Assembly (NCBI GenBank): GCA_023426505.1
Contig: JAFAAP010000145.1
Span: 10,067 to 74,066 of the forward strand
Reading direction: 5' to 3'
Length of the DNA stretch: 64,000 nt
From: Pseudomonadota bacterium
Lineage (GTDB): Bacteria; Pseudomonadota; Alphaproteobacteria; Rhizobiales; Beijerinckiaceae
Part shown: positions 45,866 through 53,925 of the stretch, one piece after another
How positions within the stretch are numbered: the stretch's first letter is position 1
Layout of the letters: each line of letters starts with the position of its first letter
Notes under the pieces: generated by a model
Told to the model about the DNA's origin: nothing
Seen by the model: the letters and a program-made list of their open reading frames with translations, nothing else
Database searches by the model: none
Position numbers and translations under genes: made by a program

Positions 45866-46240
45866 ATGAGCGACGCATTCACGAAGCCTTTCACCAAGGC
45901 CGAGGTGGAGGCCATGCGCGCCGAACTCCGCGACGAGGAGGGCCTGACGCGCAAGTTCTGGGGCAAGCTCCGCCGCGTGGGCGGAAAGATCCCCTTCGCG
46001 GAGGATCTGGTGGCCGCCTTCTACTGCGCCACCGATCCCTCGACCCCGAATCGGGTCCGGCTCGTGCTCCTCGGAGCCGTCGCGTATTTCCTGCTCCCGA
46101 CCGATGCGGTCGCCGACTTCCTGCCCCTGATCGGGTTCGCGGACGACGCGGCGGTGCTCGCCGCCGCCATCACCCAGGTGGCCGGCTCGATCACGGACGA
46201 GCACCGGGCCAGGGCGAAGGACGCGCTGAAGACGGATTGA
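45866..46240 (+). CDS. DUF1232 (YkvA-family) small membrane protein
   Basis: 124 residues. The conserved DUF1232 core VRLVLLGAVAYFLLPTDAVADFLPLIGFADDAA (here residues about 65-97) includes the P-x-D motif and forms one or two helices. The family includes YkvA and is of unknown function. AAGGAG nine bases before ATG 45866 supports the start. It is divergent from the SDR gene. Confidence 0.9.
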   Translation: MSDAFTKPFTKAEVEAMRAELRDEEGLTRKFWGKLRRVGGKIPFAEDLVAAFYCATDPSTPNRVRLVLLGAVAYFLLPTDAVADFLPLIGFADDAAVLAAAITQVAGSITDEHRARAKDALKTD

Positions 46241-46350
46241 GCCGGGAATCTCCCGAAGCACGGCCAATTCGACGCATCGTCTTTGTGACCGAGGTTGCTT
46301 ACCCAAGATGGTGAAGAGTTCTTAACCATCTCGGCCGTATATCTCGCCCC

Positions 46351-47058
46351 ATGATCGACACATTCCTCCAGCGCGGCCTTGCCGCGGGCATCATTTCCGC
46401 CGCCTTCATCATCGGAACCGGGCCTGCCGCTCTCGCCCAGGGGCAGCGCTCCACGCCAGCCGCCAAACCTGCCGCGCAGAAGACGGCACCGGCCGCAAAG
46501 CCGACGGCTGCGAAACCCGATCCCAAGTCCAAGGCCTCGACCGCCACGAAGGCCGGCGCTGGCGCGGCCGCGGGTGCGGCTGCAGGAGCCGCCGCTGCGG
46601 CGCCTGCAACGGGCCCGGGAGGCGCGTCGCTTCTGGCGTCCTACGCGGACTGGAACGTCTACACGGCCCAGACCGGCCGCTCGAAGATCTGCTATGCCCT
46701 GAGCCAGCCCAAGGACCGGCTCCCGAAGAACCTCAACCGCGATCCGGCCTACCTGTTCGTGTCGTTCCGGCCGGCCGAGAACGTGAAGAACGAGGTCGCG
46801 CTGGTGCTGGGCTTCGCCGCCAAGGACAACGGGGCCGCCGAGGCCGCGATCGGTCGGGCGTCCTACGCGCTCCTGACCAAGGACACCAATGCCTGGCTGA
46901 AGAACCCGGCCGAGGAGAGCCAGGCCATCGCCACCATGGCGAGGGGCGGGAGCGTCGTGGTGAAGACGCTGTCCGCCCGCGGCAATCAGCTGACCGACCG
47001 CTATTCGCTGAGCGGCTTCAATCAGGCCCTCGACCGCGCCCGCAAGGAGTGCTCGTAA
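46351..47058 (+). CDS. Invasion-associated locus B (IalB)-family periplasmic protein
   Basis: 235 residues. A signal peptide (about 1-30, ending AALAQG) is followed by a low-complexity Ala/Lys/Pro segment (about 31-90) and then the IalB domain, with SYADWNVYT, SKICYALSQPKDR, then YLFVSFRPAENVKNEVALVL and a terminal Cys (RKECS) that may pair with the earlier Cys. IalB was named from Bartonella, but in free-living Hyphomicrobiales it is a common envelope protein. The long linker may span the peptidoglycan layer or bind the membrane; that is inference. Confidence 0.9.
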   Translation: MIDTFLQRGLAAGIISAAFIIGTGPAALAQGQRSTPAAKPAAQKTAPAAKPTAAKPDPKSKASTATKAGAGAAAGAAAGAAAAAPATGPGGASLLASYADWNVYTAQTGRSKICYALSQPKDRLPKNLNRDPAYLFVSFRPAENVKNEVALVLGFAAKDNGAAEAAIGRASYALLTKDTNAWLKNPAEESQAIATMARGGSVVVKTLSARGNQLTDRYSLSGFNQALDRARKECS

Positions 47059-47108
47059 CGGGGACGAACGCCCGTCGATCCGACGAGGCGCGTTCCCCGT
47101 GAGAGCCG

Positions 47109-47360
47109 TTACTCGGCGAACCGAACCAGCGCGCGCAGCCCGTCTATGAGAAGCTTGCGGCGGTCTTCGGACAAATCATTCTCGCAGACGGCGTCGACGA
47201 GGGCGGCTAATTCTTCCCGGCTGGGCCGCCGCTCCCGGATCTCGCTCGCCCACATGATGATCTCCGAGGCGCGGCTGGCGCAGGAGGGACACGCGTCGGC
47301 GATCTGGTGAGCCAGGGCGACAATGCTGTCGACCGGTGAGGCTTCAGGATCCTGGGGCAT
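47109..47360 (-). CDS. Small soluble protein, unknown function
   Basis: 83 residues, not recognised. It is helical and acidic, with a CPSCASRAS segment that could bind a metal as a pair of Cys residues in each subunit. ATG 47360 is chosen because GGAAG precedes it; a longer frame overlaps the PRC-barrel gene and looks like its shadow. It lies 62 bases downstream of that gene on the same strand. Confidence 0.6.
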   Translation of the reverse strand: MPQDPEASPVDSIVALAHQIADACPSCASRASEIIMWASEIRERRPSREELAALVDAVCENDLSEDRRKLLIDGLRALVRFAE

Positions 47361-47421
47361 CGCGCCTGCTTCCCATGCACTTGGATCCGCTCGCTCTGGC
47401 GATGGTCGCGAGCAGCGCCCG

Positions 47422-47826
47422 TCAGATCGGCCAGTAATACGGCGCGCGCCAGTAATCGTGCAGTTCGCGCTCGCGCTCCCGATCCGACCATTCGTAATCG
47501 TCGCGGTCGCGATAGAAGCTCGGCGCACCGCGCAGCTGCTCCTCGGTGATGTCGGTCCGATAGCCGCCGAGACCGGTGTCGTAGGTGAGCTTGCTCCAGG
47601 GGATGGTGTGCTCTTCCTCACCCATGCCCAGGAAGCCACCGAAGCTCATCACCGCATAGGCGACCTTGCCGCTGATCTTCTCGATCATCAGCCGTTTGAT
47701 CGATCCGAGATGGTTGCCTCGCGGGTCATAGACGGCGGTGCCTTCCACCCGGTCGCTTTCGATCAAGGGCTTGCCCGTCATCGCGCCCTGAGCGCCCGTA
47801 CGGGCCGTCGTGTCTGATTGAACCAT
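47422..47826 (-). CDS. PRC-barrel domain protein
   Basis: 134 residues. The PRC-barrel motif is in KPLIESDRVEGTAVYDPRGN and GSIKRLMIEKISGKVAYAVM, followed by SFGGFLGMGEEEHTIPW. This is the single-domain cytoplasmic version common near CsbD and stress genes in Hyphomicrobiales; these domains often bind RNA-processing or photosystem partners in other families. The C-terminus is rich in Tyr, Arg and Asp. GGAG precedes ATG 47826. Confidence 0.88.
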   Translation of the reverse strand: MVQSDTTARTGAQGAMTGKPLIESDRVEGTAVYDPRGNHLGSIKRLMIEKISGKVAYAVMSFGGFLGMGEEEHTIPWSKLTYDTGLGGYRTDITEEQLRGAPSFYRDRDDYEWSDRERERELHDYWRAPYYWPI

Positions 47827-47911
47827 TGCTTTCTCCTCTGCCGAAAGCCCGGCCAGGGTCATACCCAGGAGTCTTGCCCGATCCCGCCCCAGGGACCGGG
47901 GTGACCGGGCG

Positions 47912-48496
47912 TCAGCGCCGATCAGGCCTGTAGCCCCGTCCGGTCCTCGCATAATCCGGTACGCGCGACCGCCGGTCGCCCGATCCGCCGTGAATGAGCC
48001 AGGCGAGCAGGTAGCCGGCCGCTCCTGCGGCGAGGATCGCGAGCCAGGGACTCTCCGTCACCCGGTCGCTGACGGCATGCCGGCCCTGCCGGTACAGGCG
48101 CTCGGCCTCCGGGTAGCGCTCCGCCGTCTGACGCACGTAGTGCCGGCCCCGGTCGTAGGCGTCGCGAGCCATGCCCGAGACGTTCTCGGCCGCATCCCGC
48201 AACTTCTCCTGAGCCTGACCGAGCAGATCCTCGGCCGCTCCCTGTCCGCCTGAGGCTTGGCGGCCGCCGGGCTCTATGGGCCGTCCCTGCTGATCATAAT
48301 CGATCGCCGTGCCCTTGGTGACGCTGACCGAGACAGGATCGCTGGTCGGGAAGGTTTCCTCGATCGCGTGGTCGAGCTTGGCGTCGAGATTCTCCTTCGA
48401 GTTCTCGGGCAGATCGTTATCAGGAGGGCAGTTCGCCGACTGACTCGCCGCTTCGCCGGAAGCAGGCTTGCCGGGGGACGAGGGTGCATTGACCAT
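47912..48496 (-). CDS. DUF883/ElaB-like tail-anchored stress protein
   Basis: 194 residues. Residues about 40-60 contain EETFPTSDPVSV, an element recurrent in alphaproteobacterial stress proteins. A helical region with the pattern AEDLLGQAQEKLRDAAENVSGMARDAYDRGRHYVR and a C-terminal hydrophobic anchor (SPWLAILAAGAAGYLLAWLI) resemble DUF883 (ElaB/YqjD), which anchors ribosomes at the membrane in stationary phase in E. coli. GGGAG precedes ATG 48496. It is divergent from CsbD. Confidence 0.75.
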   Translation of the reverse strand: MVNAPSSPGKPASGEAASQSANCPPDNDLPENSKENLDAKLDHAIEETFPTSDPVSVSVTKGTAIDYDQQGRPIEPGGRQASGGQGAAEDLLGQAQEKLRDAAENVSGMARDAYDRGRHYVRQTAERYPEAERLYRQGRHAVSDRVTESPWLAILAAGAAGYLLAWLIHGGSGDRRSRVPDYARTGRGYRPDRR

Positions 48497-48761
48497 TGCG
48501 GTTCTCCCACGGGAAGCCGGCATTACGGGACGACGTCCGGCCTCCTTTTCACCCGAATCAACGTCGAGCCGTTGGCCGCGTTCCGGATCAGGATGGCTGA
48601 CCGGTTTCAGCATCGCCGCACCGATGCCGCGCCCCGAACCGGGATCGGGCTCCTCGTCCCCGCCGGCCCATGATGCGCGGCCATGTCACGGGAACGGGCG
48701 CGGCCCGGGTTCCGTTGTCTCCCTGGACGCTTCCACGCGTCCGTTCTCCCAGGAGGGAGCC

Positions 48762-48932
48762 ATGGACAAAGATCGTGCCAAAGGTGCCGCCACCCGCATG
48801 GGCGGCAAGATGAAGCAAGCCGCCGGCGACATGACGGGCGACACCAAGCTGCAGACGGAAGGCAAGATGGATCAGGCCAAGGGCAAGGTCCAGAATGCCA
48901 TGGGCAGCGCCAAGGACGCGCTCAAGAAATAG
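48762..48932 (+). CDS. CsbD-family stress protein
   Basis: 56 residues, highly charged and Gly/Ala-rich. GGKMKQAAGDMTGDTKLQTE and GKMDQAKGKVQNAMGSAKDA are the CsbD core. These small soluble proteins accumulate under general stress; activity unknown. AGGAGGG seven bases before ATG 48762 fixes the start. It stands next to the PRC-barrel and DUF883-like genes. Confidence 0.9.
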   Translation: MDKDRAKGAATRMGGKMKQAAGDMTGDTKLQTEGKMDQAKGKVQNAMGSAKDALKK

Positions 48933-48954
48933 GTCCGGCCCGGACCGGATGGCG

Positions 48955-48979
48955 GCCCCGCCGGATCGTCCGGTGGGGC
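48955..48979 (+). terminator. Possible terminator hairpin after CsbD
   Basis: Stems GCCCC/GGGGC and CCGGA/TCCGG stack across one G-T mismatch, 23 bases past the CsbD stop. There is no T-run, so this may be only a stabilising hairpin. Confidence 0.35.
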
Positions 48980-49103
48980 TGACCCGTAGGGCCCGGAGGG
49001 CTTTCGCCTCTCCCGTGGCGGAAAATGAAACCGCCCCCTCACTTTTCCGACGCAATCGTATTATATGAGCCCTTCGTTCCCTCAAACGAAGGCATGCTTT
49101 CCC

Positions 49104-50423
49104 ATGGCGACGGTGCTCGACATCGCCAAGCGCAACCCTCATGCGGCCCCCCTGGCCGTCAGCGATGCCGCGCGCGCAGCCGGCGGCGCGGCGATCGAAA
49201 AGACCGCCGAGCTGACCGTGGGCGCAGGCGCCGCTCCCGGCGGCGCCTCCCTGGTCGGCCTGACCCGCGGCCAGCTGAAGGACTCGCTCCAGGCCATCGG
49301 CGTGCCGGAGCGCGAGCTCAAGATGCGCGTCGCCCAGCTCTGGCACTGGATCTACTTCCGCGGCGCCCGCGATTTTTCCGAGATGACCAACGTGGGCAAG
49401 GGCCTCAGGGCCAAGCTCGCCGAAGCCTATACGCTCGCCCGCCCCGAGGTCGTGTCCGAGCAGGTCTCGAAGGACGGCACCCGCAAGTGGCTGATCCGCA
49501 TGCCCTCCACCGGCCCCTTCGACAAGGGCGCCGAGATCGAGTGCGTCTACATCCCGGAGGTCGACCGCGGCACCCTGTGCGTGTCGAGCCAGGTCGGCTG
49601 CACGCTGACCTGCTCGTTCTGCCACACCGGCACCCAACGCCTGGTGCGCAACCTGACCTCGGCCGAGATCGTGGCGCAGCTCATCGTCGCCCGCGACATG
49701 ATCGGCGACTGGCCGGACGCGACGCCGCCCGAGGGCGCTTTCGTGCCGACGGACGGCGGACGCTTCGTGTCGAACATCGTGTTCATGGGCATGGGCGAGC
49801 CGCTCTACAACCCAGACAACGTGATCGCCGCCATCGACGTCATGTCGGACGGGGAAGGCCTGACCCTGTCCCGCCGCCGCATCACGGTCTCCACCTCCGG
49901 CGTCGTGCCGCAGATGGAGCGGCTCGGCGCGGAAGCCAACACGATGCTGGCCATCTCGCTCCACGCGGTGCGGGACGGCTTGCGCGACGAGCTGGTGCCG
50001 ATCAACCGCAAATACGACATCAGCCAACTCCTCGACGCCTGCCGGGCCTATCCCGGCCTGTCGAACGCGCGTCGTATCACCTTCGAGTACGTGATGCTGA
50101 AGGGCGTGAACGACTCGGACGCCGACGCGCGCGAGCTGGTGCGGCTGCTCAAGGGCATTCCGGCCAAGATCAACCTGATCCCGTTCAACCCCTGGCCCGG
50201 CTCGAAATACGAGTGCTCGGACTGGGAGCGGATCGAGCGCTTCTCGGAGATCGTGTTCCGGGCCGGCTACGCCTCCCCCGTGCGCACCCCGCGCGGCCGC
50301 GACATCCTGGCGGCCTGCGGACAGCTCAAGAGCGAGACCGAGAAGCTGCGCGCCCGCGCCCGCCTGATGCTGGAACAGGGCATCGGCGCGGAAGGCGTCT
50401 ACGCGCTGGGGGACGGGGAGTAG
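49104..50423 (+). CDS. rlmN: 23S rRNA (adenine2503-C2)/tRNA (adenine37-C2) methyltransferase RlmN
   Basis: 439 residues. The radical-SAM cluster motif is CTLTCSFC, the SAM loop is [13 protein letters not shown], the substrate Cys near the C-terminus is in LAACGQLK, and [20 protein letters not shown] is the N-terminal accessory region. It methylates A2503 of 23S rRNA and A37 of some tRNAs. About 50 residues before the accessory region are Ala-rich and not usual. ATG 49104 has GAAGG upstream; an ATG 39 bases earlier lacks a ribosome site. It appears monocistronic. Confidence 0.95.
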   Translation: MATVLDIAKRNPHAAPLAVSDAARAAGGAAIEKTAELTVGAGAAPGGASLVGLTRGQLKDSLQAIGVPERELKMRVAQLWHWIYFRGARDFSEMTNVGKGLRAKLAEAYTLARPEVVSEQVSKDGTRKWLIRMPSTGPFDKGAEIECVYIPEVDRGTLCVSSQVGCTLTCSFCHTGTQRLVRNLTSAEIVAQLIVARDMIGDWPDATPPEGAFVPTDGGRFVSNIVFMGMGEPLYNPDNVIAAIDVMSDGEGLTLSRRRITVSTSGVVPQMERLGAEANTMLAISLHAVRDGLRDELVPINRKYDISQLLDACRAYPGLSNARRITFEYVMLKGVNDSDADARELVRLLKGIPAKINLIPFNPWPGSKYECSDWERIERFSEIVFRAGYASPVRTPRGRDILAACGQLKSETEKLRARARLMLEQGIGAEGVYALGDGE

Positions 50424-50597
50424 GATCCGAACCGGCGAACGCTGCCCCGAACGAGGGGCGGCCGCTTCCTGGGAAAGATATAACGTGATATCGTTCTCCG
50501 ATGTCATGTCGGAGACGATCATGCTGCGCACCATAGGGGCGTTCTCGCAGCAAGCCTTGCGGCTCCCTATCTGGCCTCGTTCTTCATCTTCCACCTG

Positions 50598-50966
50598 ATG
50601 GTCGTGTTAGGCGCATCGAGCGGCGCCAATATCGTCTTCGGCGCCCCATCGCTCTTCGACGAGTTCACCGACTCCCTCAAGTTTTTGGTAATCGGCACCC
50701 TTGGCCTTACGGTGTTCGGCCTGCCCATCCTCTTCGCCGCCGGAGCTTTGGCCTTTCTGCTCAATGCCCTCGCCCTCCATGCGAAGCACCACGCCGTTCT
50801 GAGCGGCGCTATCCTGGGCGGCCTGTCTCTCACGCTGCTGTTCGGCGCCGAGCCCGATGATCTGAGAGTCTTTCCTCTCGCGGGCCTGCTCTCCGGCGCC
50901 ATCTGCGGCTGGATTTACTGGCGCATTGCGTTGCGTCCGAGGCTGAACGAAGGGATATCCCGATAG
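50598..50966 (+). CDS. Small multi-pass membrane protein, lower GC than surroundings
   Basis: 122 residues, not recognised. Four hydrophobic helices are visible (about 30-45, 50-65, 75-90, 98-112). The open frame runs back to 50484 with hydrophobic residues (ASFFIFHLM) but no ATG, GTG or TTG before 50598, so the true start may have been lost or the gene is a fragment. Third-position GC is visibly lower than in neighbours, hinting at transfer or decay. No ribosome site. Confidence 0.45.
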   Translation: MVVLGASSGANIVFGAPSLFDEFTDSLKFLVIGTLGLTVFGLPILFAAGALAFLLNALALHAKHHAVLSGAILGGLSLTLLFGAEPDDLRVFPLAGLLSGAICGWIYWRIALRPRLNEGISR

Positions 50967-51099
50967 GGCATTTACGCCTGGAACGCAGGTCAAGCCCCTC
51001 CTTCGGAGCCACGGCGTGTCCCGAATTTCGTGATGGATCGACACCGTGCCGGCCTATCATCGGCCGGGAGACCTCGATCCCTCCTGCCGGAGTCCTCCC

Positions 51100-51339
51100 A
51101 TGCGCGTCCCGACCCTCATGTCCGCCCTCGTCCTGCTCGCGGCCTCGTCCGCCGTCCAGGCGCAGGGGCGGCCCGTGCCGGCCAATCCACAGGTTCCGAA
51201 GGCCGAAGCCAAGAGTGCCTATACGAGCGAGCAGTCGGCCGCCATGGCCGACGCGGCGCGGGAAAAGACCGAGGCGCTGGAGCGGGCCCGGGACAAGCGC
51301 ATGAAGACCCTCACGCGGGGCATCTGCAGCGGGTGCTGA
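51100..51339 (+). CDS. Small secreted protein, unknown function
   Basis: 79 residues, not recognised. A signal peptide (about 1-22, ending SAVQAQG) is followed by a helical, charged mature part rich in Ala, Glu and Lys, and ends in GICSGC, whose two Cys could form a disulfide or bind a metal. GGAG eight bases upstream supports ATG 51100. It is convergent with the DUF421 gene. Confidence 0.65.
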   Translation: MRVPTLMSALVLLAASSAVQAQGRPVPANPQVPKAEAKSAYTSEQSAAMADAAREKTEALERARDKRMKTLTRGICSGC

Positions 51340-51354
51340 CGCCGCCTTCCATGA

Positions 51355-51885
51355 TTACGTGATCGCGCGCGGGTCGTCCTTCTGGCCGCCGACGTTGCCG
51401 CCGTCGTGGCAGATGATGCTGATGCGCCCGTCCCCCTCGATGAAGGCTTTCTTGACCCTGGCCGGGTCCTCGATGCCCTGCTGGCGCAGCTGGCTCAGCA
51501 GCTCGTCCTTGGTGATCATCTCCTGGCGCATGTTCCGGCGAAGCAGCTGCCCGTCCTTGATGAGCATGAGCGGCGGCGGGCGCGTGAAGCGCTGGAAGAA
51601 CGGGAAGTGGTAGCCTAGCCAGTCGAGGGCGAAGTTCCAGAACACGATGGTGAGCACGAGCAGCGCCCCTTCCGTGATCGACTTGTACTCGGCCGCCATG
51701 GCGTTCTGGGACGCGTCCGCGATGAGCACGATCACGAGCAGGTCGGCGATGCCGATGACGCCCGACTGGCGCTTCAGGAAGAAGCGCAGGATCGCGAACA
51801 GCCCGACATAGGTGATCGTGCCGCGCACGAAGATCTCGAGCAGGGAATGCTCGGGTGTGAAGAGTTGCGCCCAGTCGATCGCCAT
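51355..51885 (-). CDS. DUF421 (YetF/YcaP-family) membrane protein
   Basis: 176 residues. Two or three helices (FVRGTITYVGLFAILRFFLK, IGIADLLVIVLIADASQNAM, VLTIVFWNFALDWLGYHFPF) are followed by a cytoplasmic domain with LMLIKDGQLLRRNMRQEMIT and LLSQLRQQGIEDPARVKKA, typical of DUF421/YetF. Function unknown. GGAAGG lies before ATG 51885. Confidence 0.88.
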   Translation of the reverse strand: MAIDWAQLFTPEHSLLEIFVRGTITYVGLFAILRFFLKRQSGVIGIADLLVIVLIADASQNAMAAEYKSITEGALLVLTIVFWNFALDWLGYHFPFFQRFTRPPPLMLIKDGQLLRRNMRQEMITKDELLSQLRQQGIEDPARVKKAFIEGDGRISIICHDGGNVGGQKDDPRAIT

Positions 51886-52079
51886 GCCGCCTTCCTTGTT
51901 GAAGCCGTGACGGATGCCGCAGCCTCCCACAGGAATTAGGGCCCGGGCGCCGGAACGCCATTGCGGCCGCGCTTGCCGGTAACGATGCGCTAACCACCCG
52001 GGAAGGTGACGGGGGCGGAGCATGAGCCGTTCCGGCGGCTCGGGCGTTCACTTGGCACAGTATGCGTATGGAGGCGGCC

Positions 52080-52178
52080 ATGACGATCCTCGATCCCAAA
52101 ACCGGACAGCTCGTGACCATCGATCTTTCCCCCCGGCCGCGTCCGAAGCCCACGGGATCGCGCCAGGCGGCCGCGTGA
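52080..52178 (+). CDS. Candidate 32-residue microprotein
   Basis: A short frame MTILDPKTGQLVTIDLSPRP and a Pro/Arg/Ala tail, with GGAGG four bases upstream. The opening resembles short conserved leader-like proteins annotated in other Hyphomicrobiales. Too short for codon statistics, so the call rests on the ribosome site and that resemblance. Confidence 0.45.
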   Translation: MTILDPKTGQLVTIDLSPRPRPKPTGSRQAAA

Positions 52179-52305
52179 GGAGGAGGTCCTGCCGGTCGGC
52201 GCGCTTGTCTCGGGCACCGTTTCATGGAATGGCAATCCAGTTCTGGCGGAAGCCTTCCCGGCTGCCACGGACGACGCCCCTCCGCGACCGGCGCAAGGCA
52301 CCCTG

Positions 52306-52791
52306 ATGATCCGCTGGCTTCTGCTCATCCCGTTCGCGCTGCTCATCGCCATCGGCGCCAGCAGCTTCTTCCTGATGGTCGCGTCGATGATCGACCCGGT
52401 CATGGCGAGTCTGACGGGAGACACGCTCTTCGTCGGGTTCTGGAGCTTCGTCGACGCGGTCTTCTCGGCCGAGGACCCGGAGCCCATCGTGACGGAGGCG
52501 TTCCTGGCGGTCGGGAGGCTGGTCTTCACCCTCCTGGTCCTGCCGCCCCTGCTGGTGGCGATCATCAGCGAGGTTCTGGGGCTTCGCAACGTCGTCTGGT
52601 ACACGGCCGCTATGGGGGTGCTGACGGCCTCCGTGCCGTGGATCCTACGCGGGGCCGCCCGGGTCGGCTCGCCGCTCGAGCTGCATGTGAGCCTCGTGCT
52701 CGGCCTCACGGGCGCGGTGGCGGGCCTGGTCTATTGGGCGATCGCCGGTCAGAGCGCGGGCCGGTCCGCTCAGGCGGTCGAGCGCCCCTGA
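52306..52791 (+). CDS. Integral membrane protein, unknown function
   Basis: 161 residues with about four helices (about 4-28, 55-75, 95-115, 130-150). Not recognised. The third codon positions look native. The upstream 125 bases have an open frame without a start. It is followed by a hairpin that terminates leftward transcription, not its own. Confidence 0.7.
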   Translation: MIRWLLLIPFALLIAIGASSFFLMVASMIDPVMASLTGDTLFVGFWSFVDAVFSAEDPEPIVTEAFLAVGRLVFTLLVLPPLLVAIISEVLGLRNVVWYTAAMGVLTASVPWILRGAARVGSPLELHVSLVLGLTGAVAGLVYWAIAGQSAGRSAQAVERP

Positions 52792-52794
52792 ACA

Positions 52795-52831
52795 AAAAAG
52801 GCGGAAGCCCCATGCCCCCATGCGGCTTCCG
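52795..52831 (-). terminator. Terminator-like hairpin facing left
   Basis: Arms CGGAAGCC (52802-52809) and GGCTTCCG (52824-52831) are followed on the minus strand by GCCTTTTTTG. The nearest upstream leftward coding is the remnant at 52930-53140, so the terminator may be left from that gene. Confidence 0.55.
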
Positions 52832-52929
52832 AAGTTCGGGAGGAACTCTGACTGATTGCCCTAGCCAGCATTGATACTTTGTATCATTCGAGTGAGGGGA
52901 TCAATTCGGCGGGATGGCCGAACGATGGC

Positions 52930-53140
52930 CTAGACCGTCCGGCCGATGAGCGTGCCGATGTCGCCAGGATCTTGAGCGCGCAGGCCGAGAACAGCGCCAG
53001 CTCGAGGTTCGCCGGATTGATGCCGACGCCCCGGCCGGGAACATCATAAAGTTACCGTCGGGGCAGTGGCCGAACGAGACCCCGGACACCTCCAACGGGC
53101 CAGTGAAATGCGTCTTGTTGAAATGCCGGGCTTGCGCCAT
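52930..53140 (-). pseudogene. Possible decayed gene remnant
   Basis: Leftward frames give protein-like segments that do not join in one frame: GPLEVSGVSFGHCPDGNFMM, then in another frame GVGINPANLELALFSACALK, then in a third DPGDIGTLIGRTV before a TAG at 52930-52932. Two shifts are needed. Origin not recognised. A terminator-like hairpin 100 bases beyond supports an earlier intact gene. Confidence 0.3.
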
Positions 53141-53182
53141 TTGTTGGAGCCAGGAAGCGCGAACCGAGTAGAGAGAACGAGA

Positions 53183-53785
53183 ATGGGAATGCTGTCGCCC
53201 GCACGGATTCGTGCCGCCCTGACGGTCGTGGTCCTGGCCCTGGGGCTTTCCGCCTGCGGGATCAACAACGTCCCGACCTACGAGGAGCGGGCGAAATCCG
53301 CCTGGAGCGAGGTACAGAATCAGTACCAGCGCCGCGCCGACCTCATCCCGAACCTGGTCGAGACCGTGAAGGGCTTCGCCCAGCAGGAGCGCGAGGTGCT
53401 GACCCAGGTGACGGAGGCCCGCGCCAAGGCGACCCAGATCCAGGTCGACGCCTCGACCGTGACCGACCCCGAGAAGTTCCGCCAGTTCCAGGAGGCGCAG
53501 AACCAGCTTTCCGGAGCGCTCGGCCGCCTGCTCGCGACGGTCGAGCGGTATCCCGAGCTAAAGTCGAACGCCAACTTCCTGGCCCTGCAGTCCCAGCTCG
53601 AAGGCACCGAGAACCGCATCGCGGTCGCCCGGCGCGACTACATCGAGGCGGTGCGGGTCTACAACACCGAGCTGCGCACCATCCCCGGCCGCTGGATCGC
53701 CTCCATCGTGTATCCCGACGCGAAGCCGATGGAGACCTTCGCGGCGACAGCCGGATCGGACCGCCCGCCGCAGGTGCAATTCTGA
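53183..53785 (+). CDS. lemA: LemA-family protein (lipoprotein)
   Basis: 200 residues. A hydrophobic signal with LSACG, a lipobox, is followed by NQYQRRADLIPNLVETVKGF and the coiled LemA core, ending in YNTELRTIPGRWIASIV and YPDAKPMETF. LemA proteins are anchored to the inner membrane; their function is unsettled. They are often encoded next to TPM-domain proteins, as here. The LemA stop is 140 bases before the first TPM gene's annotated start. Confidence 0.92.
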   Translation: MGMLSPARIRAALTVVVLALGLSACGINNVPTYEERAKSAWSEVQNQYQRRADLIPNLVETVKGFAQQEREVLTQVTEARAKATQIQVDASTVTDPEKFRQFQEAQNQLSGALGRLLATVERYPELKSNANFLALQSQLEGTENRIAVARRDYIEAVRVYNTELRTIPGRWIASIVYPDAKPMETFAATAGSDRPPQVQF

Positions 53786-53815
53786 GGATCCCTCGCCGAT
53801 GTCAGCCTGCCCTTC

Positions 53816-53836
53816 ACCTCTCCCGTGGGGAGAGGT
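53816..53836. repeat. REP-like palindrome at the 5' end of the TPM gene
   Basis: Arms ACCTCTCC and GGAGAGGT enclose CCGTG, within CCTTCACCTCTCCCG, the spelling of a repeat frequent in Hyphomicrobiales. It lies between the LemA stop and the signal-peptide codons of the TPM protein, overlapping the place where that gene's start should be. Confidence 0.65.
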
Positions 53837-53925
53837 GGGGAACGGCGCTCCTCGCCCTGCTGCTTCTCGTCCTCCTCCCCGTCGCAGCCCTCGCCCAGTC
53901 CTTCCCGCCCCTCACCGGCCGCGTC

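Larger units (their letters stand above)
52792..53182. other. Gap with decayed-looking leftward coding remnants and a terminator
   Basis: No intact gene. A leftward terminator-like hairpin lies at 52795-52831, an AT-rich palindrome TGATAC-TTT-GTATCA at 52872-52886, and broken leftward coding between 52930 and 53140. The LemA promoter must lie near 53100-53170; none is clear. Confidence 0.5.

Noticed and set aside
47058..47100. Hairpin between the IalB and the small soluble gene
   Set aside because: ACGGGG/CCCCGT and AACG/CGTT arms are interrupted and no T-run follows on either strand; too weak to call.
52182..52305. Small open frame ahead of the 52306 membrane gene
   Set aside because: It has no start codon with a ribosome site and no recognisable content.
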